Shown piece after piece: positions 1 to 7,150 of a stretch of 10,289 nt of DNA. The DNA comes from Xanthobacteraceae bacterium (GTDB taxonomy: Bacteria; Pseudomonadota; Alphaproteobacteria; Rhizobiales; Xanthobacteraceae): positions 1 through 10,289 of the forward strand of contig JASHVC010000010.1 of NCBI GenBank assembly GCA_030039655.1, written 5' to 3'. The position numbers were made by a program, and so were the translations under genes. Positions within the stretch are counted from its first letter, which is position 1; each line of letters opens with the position of its first letter. Below the pieces are notes generated by a model. It saw only the letters and a list, made by a program, of their open reading frames with translations. It ran no database searches and was not told the origin of the DNA.

Positions 1-10
1 TCCGGCACCA

Positions 11-59
11 AACAGTCGACCTGTCCTTGAAACAATACAGCAAAATCACGTCGACTGTT
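11..59. repeat. 10-bp inverted repeat (AACAGTCGAC / GTCGACTGTT)
   Basis: The arms AACAGTCGAC (11-20) and GTCGACTGTT (50-59) are perfect reverse complements separated by 29 bases of AT-richer sequence. Each arm contains the palindrome GTCGAC. It lies in the gene-free left end of the window, so it could be a paired protein-binding site for a gene to the left, or part of a hairpin. One perfect 10-bp inverted repeat with a spacer under 100 bases is about what chance gives in 10 kb, so no function is claimed. Confidence 0.3.
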
Positions 60-146
60 GTTTCTGGCGGCTCGATTATTCTTGTGGACTTTTCACGCGG
101 AACGGCAATACGGCCTGATCCCGATTCAACGTAAACTGTGGCCCAA

Positions 147-188
147 CTGGCGGTGCAGCGGCAATGTGAGGACTTGCCGCACCGGCAG
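147..188 (-). terminator. Strong imperfect hairpin after the ABC operon; candidate terminator or 3' stabiliser
   Basis: CTGGCGGT (147-154) pairs with ACCGGCAG (181-188) with one mismatch. GCGGCAA (158-164) pairs perfectly with TTGCCGC (174-180). A three-base bulge (155-157) and a nine-base loop (165-173) complete the structure. It begins 27 bases past the stop of the leftward ABC binding-protein gene, where an operon end is expected. On the minus strand it is followed by only a short T-rich stretch rather than a clear U tract. It may therefore be a weak intrinsic terminator, a structure protecting the mRNA 3' end, or part of a Rho-dependent end. The rest of 1-214 shows no credible gene on either strand. 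Confidence 0.45.
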
Positions 189-214
189 CGGTCTTGGCCA
201 AGTGGGCAAAGGCG

Positions 215-1207
215 TCACTTCGGCTTGAGATCGTCCGCCAGGAAGCTGGTATCGACGATCTTTGTCCAATCGACGTCGCCGTTCAGGGCGCCGACGAGCT
301 TCTGCGCCCGGAGCATCCGATCCATGCCGCCGAGGTCGAAGCGGCCGGGTCCCCAATAAGGCACGCCCGATTTGCTGGGGGCGACCAGATTATGGATCGT
401 GCTCTTGGTCACGGCGACATCGAGATTGTACGCGCTGGCGACGATCTCGGCGGCTTCGTCCGGCTGGGAATACATGAATTCCACGGCCTTGCGTCGGCCG
501 CGCAGGACGGCGCGAATGAAATCGCCTCGCGTGGCGGCCGCCTCAGCGGTGGTAACGCCGATGACGTTGCAGAGCGGCGGCAACACGTCGCTGGCGGAGA
601 CCAGCACCCGGAATTGATCCTTGTTCTTCGACCACACCGGGTCGGCGATCGCCGAGGCATCGATGAGGCCGAGGTTGAGCGCCACGACGGCTTCGCCGAA
701 ACCGCCGGTCTTGACCAATTCGGCCGCGTCGGGAGGCAGCCCCGCGGCCTCCAATAGAAGAATATCGAGCGCCTGGCTGGTGGAGCGTGGATTGGTGTAG
801 CCGATCTTCTTGCCCTTGAGGTCCTGGATGGTCTTGACCGGCGAATCCGGCTTCACCGCCCAGACGAATTCCGCGACCGTGAGGACATTGTCGCTGATGA
901 TTTTGAGGTTGGCGCCCTGTTGGATGGCGGCGACCGTACCGGCGAGATCGATCTCGCCATAGGCGAGATGACCAGTCATCAGATTGCGCACCGTCGTTCC
1001 GCCGCCCGCCGACGAGAGGATCCCGCTGATGTCGGCGCCTTCGGCCTTGAAGAATCCCTTTGCCATGGCGACCGCGTAGGGCATGCCGTTGGCGGCAACG
1101 CCGAAATTGCTGACGACGATCTGTTCGTCGGCCAACGCGCGCAATGGCAGGCAGGCGACGAAGACGACGGCAGTCAGGCGCGAAAAGATCTTAAACCACG
1201 CAGCCAT
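215..1207 (-). CDS. ABC transporter substrate-binding protein, NitT/TauT (NMT1/THI5-like) type
   Basis: Periplasmic receptor of 330 residues that would bind a small solute and deliver it to the two permeases encoded just upstream. Residues 1-26 form a Sec signal peptide: basic MAAWFKIFSR, a hydrophobic stretch, and an LRALA cleavage site before DEQ. The mature start (IVVSNFGVAANGMPYAVAMAKGFF) is the first strand and helix typical of the NMT1/SsuA/TauA fold, where the 'A.a.GfF..eGad' pattern is common. TVAAIQQGANLKII and DLKGKKIGYTNP also fit that family. The length is normal. The start is supported by GGAGGAAAGC directly before ATG. It is the last gene of the leftward operon, 52 bp after the permease gene, and is followed by a hairpin. 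Ligands in this family range from sulfonates and nitrate to pyrimidine precursors and aromatic acids, so the substrate is not assigned. Confidence 0.88.
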   Translation of the reverse strand: MAAWFKIFSRLTAVVFVACLPLRALADEQIVVSNFGVAANGMPYAVAMAKGFFKAEGADISGILSSAGGGTTVRNLMTGHLAYGEIDLAGTVAAIQQGANLKIISDNVLTVAEFVWAVKPDSPVKTIQDLKGKKIGYTNPRSTSQALDILLLEAAGLPPDAAELVKTGGFGEAVVALNLGLIDASAIADPVWSKNKDQFRVLVSASDVLPPLCNVIGVTTAEAAATRGDFIRAVLRGRRKAVEFMYSQPDEAAEIVASAYNLDVAVTKSTIHNLVAPSKSGVPYWGPGRFDLGGMDRMLRAQKLVGALNGDVDWTKIVDTSFLADDLKPK

Positions 1208-1259
1208 GCTTTCCTCCGGTTTTGTTTTGTACAGCCTTCGCCATTTTTGGACTTGCGGC

Positions 1260-2042
1260 TCACGCTACGCGCCGATGCAGCCGATGATCGACGACAATCA
1301 GCACAGTGCTGACCGAAGCCGCGAACAGAACGATCAGCAGCGTGACCGCCATGATGAGCTGAACGTTCTGTAAGCCGATCGCCGTCATCAGAAGATAACC
1401 GAGGCCGCGCTGGGCGCCAAACATCTCGCCGAGCAACGTTCCGATCAGCGTCAGCGAAAAGCCGACGCGAAGTCCGGTGAAAATTTCCGGCAACGCCGCC
1501 GGCAGCAGCAGCGAGCCGACCAGTTGGGACGGCCGCAGCTTGAGCACCCGCGCGGTCTTTAGGTGGATCGGCGCAATGTTGCGCACCGCCGTCATGGTGA
1601 AGATCGCAACCGGCACGATGCCGTGAATGGTGCCGAACGCGATCTTGGCGGGCAGGCCCAAGCCGAACGCCAAGAGGATGATCGGATAGAGCGTGATCTT
1701 GGGGATCGAATAGAAAGCGACCAGGACCGGCTCGAAGATCTCGCCAGAGAAGCGATGTGCGCCGAGCCAGAAGCCGATGAGAAGCCCAAGGATGACGGCG
1801 AGCGCCAACGCAGCTGCAAAGGCCCACGAAGTCTCGGCCACGTGGCCCCAGAAGGCTCTGGTCTCCAACAGCTGCGCAAGGTAGCGGAACGTCGCGACCG
1901 GCGCCGTGATGGCTTGCGCTCCCGCGAATTCAAACAAAATCTGCCAAGCGACCAGCAGGGCCGCGACCAGGATCAGGCTGTTGATCGTGGGCAGCCATGA
2001 CTTCGGCAAGTGGAAGTCGGCCAATTGGGATTGTGCGCTCAT
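1260..2042 (-). CDS. ABC transporter permease, NitT/TauT (SsuC/TauC-like) type, second of two
   Basis: Integral inner-membrane subunit of 260 residues, of the BPD_transp_1 family. Hydrophobic segments are visible near residues 20-41, 72-94, 105-130, 136-155, 190-215 and 228-251, consistent with about six membrane helices. The cytoplasmic EAA loop that contacts the ATPase lies near 160-190; LKTARVLKLRPSQL leads to the signature LPAALPEIFTGLRVG. The ATG overlaps the TGA of the upstream permease as ATGA (2039-2042), which implies translational coupling and equal production of the two. The two permeases are clearly different in sequence and so probably form a heterodimeric channel, whereas the well-known SsuC and TauC systems encode one permease. 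No ATPase gene follows within the window. Confidence 0.9.
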   Translation of the reverse strand: MSAQSQLADFHLPKSWLPTINSLILVAALLVAWQILFEFAGAQAITAPVATFRYLAQLLETRAFWGHVAETSWAFAAALALAVILGLLIGFWLGAHRFSGEIFEPVLVAFYSIPKITLYPIILLAFGLGLPAKIAFGTIHGIVPVAIFTMTAVRNIAPIHLKTARVLKLRPSQLVGSLLLPAALPEIFTGLRVGFSLTLIGTLLGEMFGAQRGLGYLLMTAIGLQNVQLIMAVTLLIVLFAASVSTVLIVVDHRLHRRVA

Positions 2043-2791
2043 GCTCGGCTACGCCTGCGCATGAGCAGCTGCTCCCAATGGGACAGCGTTGCATTGACCA
2101 CGACCGAGACGGCGAGGATCAACAAGATCAGCGGGTACATCGTCTTGTTGTCGAAGTTGTTGTAGGCGAAGCTGATTTCGTAGCCGATGCCGGTGCGCGA
2201 CATGATGAACTCAGCGCCGATGACACCGATGAAAGCGTAGGCGACGGCGAGCTTGACGCCGGTGAGAAGCCAGGGCGCGGCCGAGGGTAGGGTGATCTGC
2301 CGGGCCGTGGCGATCGGACCCATCCGATAGACGCGTGCGGTCTTGATGAGCGCGCGGGAGACGTGATCGAGCCCGTTGAGCGTGTTCACGATCACGGCGA
2401 CTACGGCCAGCATAAAGCCGATCAGGATTTGCGGTGTGTCGCCGAGGCCAAACAGGATGATGAATAGCGGATAGAACGCGTAGACCGGGATTGCGTAATA
2501 GGTCGCGAACAGCGGCTCGAAGCCTTGTCGCACCGCGCGGTGTCCGTGCAGCGCGACGCCGAACGCGATGCCGGCGGCGACTGCCAGGCCCGCGGCGATA
2601 GCAACGTTGATGAAGGTCTTGAGCATCGCGCCGTTCATCGCGCCCGACGCCAGCAGTACTGCGAGATCGCGCACCATTTGGCTCGGCGGCTGCATGGTCA
2701 GATGATCGATTACGCCGATGCGGCACAGCACTTCGAGCGCCAGCACCGCCGCAAGCATGAAGGCGAGGCGATAGCGAGCGGCGCGGCTCAT
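2039..2791 (-). CDS. ABC transporter permease, NitT/TauT type, first of two
   Basis: Inner-membrane permease of 250 residues with the BPD_transp_1 pattern. A hydrophobic N-terminal helix (8-24) is followed by segments near 60-82, 97-117, 120-138, 178-196 and 217-236. The EAA-type loop is at about 149-180: IKTARVYRMGPIATARQITLP, then SAAPWLLTGVKLAV. An AGGGA element five bases before ATG supports the start. It begins 19 bp after the stop of the Bug-type binding protein and ends in a 4-base overlap with the second permease. The three are therefore almost certainly on one transcript. It should pair with the second permease to make the translocation pathway, with energy coming from an ATPase encoded elsewhere. 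Confidence 0.9.
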   Translation of the reverse strand: MSRAARYRLAFMLAAVLALEVLCRIGVIDHLTMQPPSQMVRDLAVLLASGAMNGAMLKTFINVAIAAGLAVAAGIAFGVALHGHRAVRQGFEPLFATYYAIPVYAFYPLFIILFGLGDTPQILIGFMLAVVAVIVNTLNGLDHVSRALIKTARVYRMGPIATARQITLPSAAPWLLTGVKLAVAYAFIGVIGAEFIMSRTGIGYEISFAYNNFDNKTMYPLILLILAVSVVVNATLSHWEQLLMRRRSRA

Positions 2792-2810
2792 GCGGTTCCC
2801 TGTTCGGCGC

Positions 2811-3788
2811 TTACTTCACCGATACATTGGCCTGCGCCGCGACGTCTTTCCACATCGCAATGTCTTTTTTTAAGAAAGCCGCGAACTCCTGTGGGGTATC
2901 GCCCACGATTTGGATCGCCTGACCGACGATGAGCTCACGAGTGGGCGGATCGTTCAGCGCGGCGACGATCTGGTCGTGCAATTTGTCGATGATCGGCTTC
3001 GGTGTACCTGCTGGCGCCATGATGCCGTGCCAGGCCACGGCCTCGAAGCCGGGATAGCCGCTCTCCGCAATGGTAGGCACGTCGGGCAACAGCGGCGAGC
3101 GCGATTTGCTGGTCACGGCGAGCGCGCGCAGGGTGCCGGCTTGCACATGCGACAACGCCGACACGGGATCGGAAAACACCATGGTGAGTTGGCCAGCGAG
3201 AAGATCGGTGACGGCTAGCGCGGTGCCGCGATAGGGCACGTGCACCATTTTCAGACCGGCCTTGCTTGACAGAAGCTCGGTGACGAGTTGGTTCGATGAG
3301 CCGACGCCAAAACTGCCGTAGTTGAACTCGCCGGGTTTCGCCTTCACCATGGTGATGAACTCGGCAAAATTCTTCACCGGGAGCTTGGCATTGACGACCA
3401 GCACGTACGGATAATCCGACGTCATGGTGATTGGCGCGAAGTCCCGTTCCGGATCGTACGGCAGGTCTTTATAGACGCCCGGATTGATGGAGATCGGGCC
3501 GGATTGGCCGAGCAACAGGGTGTAGCCGTCGGGCGCAGCCTTGTGCACGTCCTCGGTGCCGACAATCGCGGCGGCGCCCGTGCGATTCTCCACCACGATA
3601 GGCTGGCCGATAGTTTCGCCCACGCGCTTGCCGATGATGCGGGCGGTCGCATCGGCGGAGCCGCCCGGTGCGAACGGCACGATGATCCTGATCGGATGAG
3701 ATGGATAATCGTCAGCGCGCGCCGATGCCGCGATGAGCAGCGCCACGAGCAACACGCCGCGCGCCAGACAGTTCCAAGTTGTTGTCAT
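2811..3788 (-). CDS. Bug-family (tripartite tricarboxylate transporter) substrate-binding protein, Sec-exported
   Basis: Periplasmic binding protein of 325 residues. An in-frame start 36 bases further upstream exists, but the chosen ATG is better: it follows GCAGGCGAGGAA and gives a proper signal peptide (1-25, ending SARA before DDYP). Family hallmarks run in order: YPSHPIRIIVPFAPGGSADATAR (27-49), VENRTGAAAIVGTEDVHKAAPDGYTLL, HVPYRGTALAVTDLLAGQL, LPDVPTIAESGYPGFEA, and the C-terminal APAGTPKPIIDKL. Bug proteins bind carboxylates such as citrate, glutamate, aspartate, nicotinate or terephthalate; many are orphans without TctA/TctB membrane partners, as here. It leads the leftward operon, 19 bp before the ABC permeases, which is an unusual pairing. 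Its ligand cannot be named. Confidence 0.92.
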   Translation of the reverse strand: MTTTWNCLARGVLLVALLIAASARADDYPSHPIRIIVPFAPGGSADATARIIGKRVGETIGQPIVVENRTGAAAIVGTEDVHKAAPDGYTLLLGQSGPISINPGVYKDLPYDPERDFAPITMTSDYPYVLVVNAKLPVKNFAEFITMVKAKPGEFNYGSFGVGSSNQLVTELLSSKAGLKMVHVPYRGTALAVTDLLAGQLTMVFSDPVSALSHVQAGTLRALAVTSKSRSPLLPDVPTIAESGYPGFEAVAWHGIMAPAGTPKPIIDKLHDQIVAALNDPPTRELIVGQAIQIVGDTPQEFAAFLKKDIAMWKDVAAQANVSVK

Positions 3789-3879
3789 TTCCTCGCCTGC
3801 GGGTGGACTTCTTTGTCGCCGCATCCTTGCACTTTTGGTGTCGTCGGTCGATGCTCACTGGCCATTTGAAGAGGGACCG
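3789..3879. promoter_or_regulatory. Divergent intergenic region between the Bug/ABC operon and the MmgE/PrpD gene
   Basis: These 91 bases separate two divergent start codons, so they should hold both promoters and probably a shared control site. Ribosome-binding sequences are clear on both sides: GAGGG at 3871-3875 for the rightward gene and GGCGAGGAA before the leftward ATG. I found no convincing -35/-10 pair and no strong inverted repeat. The role is inferred from gene arrangement alone. Confidence 0.5.
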
Positions 3880-5226
3880 ATGCTGCACAATCCCGGCGTA
3901 ACCGAACGGCTGGCGCGATTTGTCGCGGAGACGCAGTTCGACGATCTGCCAAAAGACGTCGCCCATCAGGCCAAGCGTTCGGTGATGAATCTCTTTGCCG
4001 TGGCGCTGACCGGCTGCCGCACCGAGACGTTCGAGACCTTGCTGCAAACGCTCGCCGCGTTCTCGGGTGGCCGGGAGGCGACGGTGATTGGGCGGCGCGA
4101 GCGCATCGATGCGCTCAACGCTGCGTTTCTCAACGCCGCGGGCTCCAACGTACTCGACTTTTGCGATACCCATGTGCCGACCGCGATCCATCCGACCGCG
4201 CCGTTGGTGTCGCCGCTCTTGGCGCTTGCCGAGCTTGGACCCATCAGCGGCCGCGATTTTCTGCTCGCCCTGGTGTTGGGTCAGGAAGTGGCGTGCCGCA
4301 TTGGGCTCGCCGTGTCGCCGAGCCATTACAACAGAGGCTGGCACATCACCGCGACCTGCGGCGTTTTCGGCGCCGCGGCGGGCAGCGGCAAGCTGTTGGG
4401 GCTTGGTGATAAGCGGATGGTCTGGGCGCTCGGCACGGCGGCGACGCAATCGTCGGGCCTGTGCGAATGCCTGGGCACGCCGGCAAAGAGCGTCGGCGTC
4501 GGGAACGCGGCGCGCAACGGTTTGTTGGCGGCGCTGCTCGCCGCGAACAACTTTTCCGGACCGGCCGAGCCGTTGAACGGTTCGCAGGGCTATTACAACG
4601 CGCTCGCCGAGACGCCGAAGCTGCCGGTGCTGACCGAAAGCCTTGGCGAAAGCTGGGAGATTATGAAGACCGCCTACAAGCCTTACCCTTGCGGCTTCGT
4701 GGTTCACGCGGCGCTTGACTGCGTGCTCGATTGGCGCCGCAAGAATCCCGGCGTGGAGGTGACGAAAGTGATTGTCACTGGCAATCCGCTGCTCGGTATC
4801 CGCACGGACCGGCCTAACATTTCCACGAGCGCGCAATCGCAAGTCAGCGTGCAGCACGCGCTCGCCGCCGCTTTCGTCACCGGCAAGGCCGGCGTCGAAC
4901 AATTCAGCGACGCCTGCGTCAACGATCCGCGAGTCGTGGCGCTGCGCGGCAAGGTCCAGGTCCTGCGCGACGAAAGTTTCTCCACCGTTGCGTCGGCGGT
5001 GGAGATCACCACAGCTGACGGCAAGGTGCATAAGCTCTTGCAAAAGGCGGCGCGCGGCAGTGACGAGAATCCCATGACCGACCAGGACCTCGAGCAAAAG
5101 CTGCGCGATGCGGCCGCGGACTGGAATCCAAGCCATGATGTCGCGCCGCTGATCGATGCAATCTGGCATCTCGACAAAGCCACCGATATTGCGAAACTGG
5201 CAGCGCTCGCCGTGCCGCGCGCGTAA
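3880..5226 (+). CDS. MmgE/PrpD family protein
   Basis: Cytoplasmic protein of 448 residues, a usual length for the family that includes 2-methylcitrate dehydratase (PrpD), cis-aconitate decarboxylase and iminodisuccinate epimerase. Hallmarks run in order: the helical N-terminus ERLARFVAETQFDDLP; LNAAGSNVLDFCDTH (84-98) where relatives have an acidic 'LDxDD' stretch; HPTAPLVSPLLALAE (104-118); HITATCGVFGAAAGSGKLLGL (155-175); KPYPCGFVVHAALD (267-280); and SVQHALAAAFVTGK in the C-terminal domain. These are consistent with an intact enzyme. The ORF is open 147 bases further upstream, but ATG 3880 is preferred because GAGGG lies five bases before it and the family homology begins there. The dioxygenase gene follows 40 bp later, probably in the same transcript. 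It likely dehydrates, decarboxylates or epimerises a short-chain polycarboxylic acid; the reaction is not determinable. Confidence 0.9.
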   Translation: MLHNPGVTERLARFVAETQFDDLPKDVAHQAKRSVMNLFAVALTGCRTETFETLLQTLAAFSGGREATVIGRRERIDALNAAFLNAAGSNVLDFCDTHVPTAIHPTAPLVSPLLALAELGPISGRDFLLALVLGQEVACRIGLAVSPSHYNRGWHITATCGVFGAAAGSGKLLGLGDKRMVWALGTAATQSSGLCECLGTPAKSVGVGNAARNGLLAALLAANNFSGPAEPLNGSQGYYNALAETPKLPVLTESLGESWEIMKTAYKPYPCGFVVHAALDCVLDWRRKNPGVEVTKVIVTGNPLLGIRTDRPNISTSAQSQVSVQHALAAAFVTGKAGVEQFSDACVNDPRVVALRGKVQVLRDESFSTVASAVEITTADGKVHKLLQKAARGSDENPMTDQDLEQKLRDAAADWNPSHDVAPLIDAIWHLDKATDIAKLAALAVPRA

Positions 5227-5266
5227 GCGCGCACAAATTCGGCATAAGCGGGCCAGGGAGAGCCTC

Positions 5267-6157
5267 ATGATCAACGCCAAGCGCTTCAGCCACGCAACCT
5301 TCGAGACGCCCGACATCGAACGTCAGATTGTTTATTTCACCGAGATCGCGGGCCTGGCGTTGGCGGAGCGGCACAATGGGCGCGCTTATCTCGCCACCAA
5401 GCACGGCGACCTCGTGGTTCAGCTCGAATCCGGTGCGCAGTCGCGCTGCGTCCGGCTGGGATTTCAGGTCGCGCCCGACACCGAATTCAACGACATCCGC
5501 AAAGGCGTCGAGGCTGAGGGCTTGAGCTGCCAGACGCAGAACGATTCCGCGCCCGGCATTCCGCAAATGCTGTCGTTTTCAGATCCCAAAGGTACCGTCT
5601 GCGAGGTGTTCGCCGCGCAGACGCCGATCTCCAAGCCGCGGCCGGTCGCCGGCATCGGCCCGATCAAGCTCGGGCATCTCGCCTTCGTCGTATCAGAGCC
5701 GAAGGACTTTGCAGACTTCTACAGCCGCGTGCTCGGCTTTCGCGTGTCGGACTGGATCCAGGATTGGTTCGTGTTCATGCGCTGCGGGCCGGATCACCAC
5801 ACCATCAACTTCGTGCGCGGCAAGCGCACGCAGATGCATCACGTCGCCTTCGAGCTGAAGGACTGGCCGCAGATACAGTCGGCGTGCGATTTCCTCGGCG
5901 GCAAGAACATTCCGATCATCTGGGGTCCGGGCCGCCACGGTCCCGGCCACAATGTTTTCACATATCACCGCAATCCCGATGATCAGATTATCGAGATGTT
6001 CACCGAGCTCGACAAAATGCTCGACGAGAAGCTCGGCTATTTCGAGCCGCGGCCCTGGCACCGCGATCATCCGCAAGTGCCCAAAGTGTGGGGCACGCCG
6101 CCGAACGACATTTGGGGCCCACCGCCGACCAGCGAATACTTGCGCCAGCGGGAGTGA
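5267..6157 (+). CDS. VOC-superfamily extradiol ring-cleavage dioxygenase-like protein (two-domain)
   Basis: Cytoplasmic protein of 296 residues with two VOC (glyoxalase/bleomycin) modules at about 5-117 and 132-248. The C-terminal module keeps the full Fe(II) site of type I extradiol dioxygenases: H137 (GHLAF), H192 (MHHVAFE) and E243 (IIEMFTE). H178 (DHHTINF), H228 (GPGHNVF) and Y233 match by position the second-shell and catalytic His/Tyr residues known from BphC. YHRNPDDQIIE resembles the extradiol signature, with D where G or P is usual. The N-terminal module has lost the metal ligands, as is normal for two-domain enzymes. A proline- and tryptophan-rich tail (259-296) extends past the fold. 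GGGAG six bases before ATG decides the start. It probably cleaves a catechol-like ring with O2, but VOC members with other activities exist and the substrate is unknown. Confidence 0.85.
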   Translation: MINAKRFSHATFETPDIERQIVYFTEIAGLALAERHNGRAYLATKHGDLVVQLESGAQSRCVRLGFQVAPDTEFNDIRKGVEAEGLSCQTQNDSAPGIPQMLSFSDPKGTVCEVFAAQTPISKPRPVAGIGPIKLGHLAFVVSEPKDFADFYSRVLGFRVSDWIQDWFVFMRCGPDHHTINFVRGKRTQMHHVAFELKDWPQIQSACDFLGGKNIPIIWGPGRHGPGHNVFTYHRNPDDQIIEMFTELDKMLDEKLGYFEPRPWHRDHPQVPKVWGTPPNDIWGPPPTSEYLRQRE

Positions 6158-6163
6158 TTGCGC

Positions 6164-6183
6164 AGCGGGTGCTCAACCCAGCT
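6164..6183. terminator. Small hairpin in the convergent junction; possible weak bidirectional terminator
   Basis: AGCGGGT (6164-6170) pairs with ACCC (6176-6179) and GCT (6181-6183) around the loop GCTCA, with one bulged A at 6180. It straddles the 15-bp gap between the rightward dioxygenase stop and the leftward Bug protein stop, the right place for a shared terminator. The stem is only seven pairs and no T run follows on either strand, so termination is doubtful. Confidence 0.25.
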
Positions 6184-7150
6184 TAATGTTGGCCTCCTTC
6201 ACCACGCGGCTCCACAGCTCCATCTGGCTCTCCACGTAAGCGCGGAATTCCTCGGGCGTATTCTCCCGCGACTCGATGTTGAGCTCGGCAAATCGCGCGC
6301 TGACTTGCGGCGAGACGAGCGCCGCGTTGAGGCCGGCGTTGAGCTTTTGCACAATCGCAGATGGCGTGCCGTGCGGAACAAACACGCCGTTCCACTCGTA
6401 GGCTTCAAATCCCGGCAGCGTGTCGGATATGGGCGGGACGTCCGGCAGGTTTGCGAGCCTCCCCTTGCCGGTTTGGGCGATGGCTTTGAGTTTGCCTCCC
6501 TTGATCAGCCCGATCGACGCCGAACCATTGGAAAAGAAAAATTGGACCTGGCCGGCCATCACGTCCTTGAGCGCTTCGCCGCCGCCGCGATACGGCACGT
6601 GGTTGATCTTGATTCCCGTCCGCTGCCTGAACATTTCAAGGCATAGATGCTGCAGCGTGCCGTTGCCCGACGAGGCCATGTCGATTCCTCTGGACGAAAC
6701 TTTCGCCAGCACGATGAGGTCGGCGACGGTCTGAACTGGCGCCGAGGGCGTGACCACGAGAATGTTCGGCACCAGTGAAACCAGTAAGACCGGGTCGAAG
6801 TCCTTGCGGTAATCGAACGGCAGATTCTGATAAAGCGCGCCGTTCACCGAAAACGCCGTGGCATCGTGCAAGATCGTGTAGCCGTCGGGCGCGGCCTTGG
6901 CGACCAGCTCCTCGCCGATCGTCCCGCCGGCGCCGCCGCGATTTTCCACGGCGAATTGCTGGCCGAGAATTTCGCTTAGTTTGGCGTACAGGATGCGGGC
7001 CGTGGTATCGGCGCCGCCCGCGGGCGGATAAGGCACCATCACCCGCACCGGCCGTTCCGGCCAGGCGCCTTGCGCTGTCGCGGCGCCCGTGAGCGTGGCG
7101 CCCACCAGTGCGGCCAAAACGCTGCGCCGCGTGAGATCGTCCTCGGCCAT
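6173..7150 (-). CDS. Bug-family (tripartite tricarboxylate transporter) substrate-binding protein with Tat-like signal
   Basis: Periplasmic binding protein of 325 residues, the same length as the Bug protein at 2811-3788 but only moderately similar to it, so it is not a recent duplicate. The N-terminus MAEDDLTRRSVLAALVGA carries a TRRSVL motif close to the twin-arginine consensus, followed by an alanine-rich hydrophobic stretch and an ATAQG cleavage region. Family motifs are clear: PVRVMVPYPPAGGADTTAR, VENRGGAGGTIGEELVAKAAPDGYT, INHVPYRGGGEALKDVMAGQV, LPDVPPISDTLPGFEAYEW and PHGTPSAIVQKL. A start 39 bases upstream is open, but ATG at 7150 has GGGGAGG (7162-7156) at ideal distance and yields the cleaner signal. 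It has no TctA/TctB partner and diverges from the dehydrogenase gene. A carboxylate ligand is expected, identity unknown. Confidence 0.92.
   Translation of the reverse strand: MAEDDLTRRSVLAALVGATLTGAATAQGAWPERPVRVMVPYPPAGGADTTARILYAKLSEILGQQFAVENRGGAGGTIGEELVAKAAPDGYTILHDATAFSVNGALYQNLPFDYRKDFDPVLLVSLVPNILVVTPSAPVQTVADLIVLAKVSSRGIDMASSGNGTLQHLCLEMFRQRTGIKINHVPYRGGGEALKDVMAGQVQFFFSNGSASIGLIKGGKLKAIAQTGKGRLANLPDVPPISDTLPGFEAYEWNGVFVPHGTPSAIVQKLNAGLNAALVSPQVSARFAELNIESRENTPEEFRAYVESQMELWSRVVKEANIKLG

Noticed and set aside
194..757. A 187-codon plus-strand open frame opposite the NMT1-type receptor gene
   Set aside because: Composition is low-complexity and rich in Gly, Ala, Asp and Arg, with no signal or domain. 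The minus-strand gene has a ribosome-binding site, signal peptide and family motifs.
1563..2000. A 145-codon highly charged plus-strand frame opposite the second permease
   Set aside because: It is the complement of hydrophobic membrane segments, which gives artefactual charged sequence; no start context or motif.
3822..3856. TTGCAC-like box in the 3789-3879 gap as a rightward -35
   Set aside because: Only the TTG matches, and the hexamer 17 bases later (GATGCT) does not resemble a -10.
3712..5316. A 534-codon open frame on the minus strand opposite the MmgE/PrpD gene
   Set aside because: It is arginine-rich with no recognisable domain and lies antisense to a gene with clear family motifs. 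Long antisense frames are expected in GC-rich DNA with strong third-position bias.
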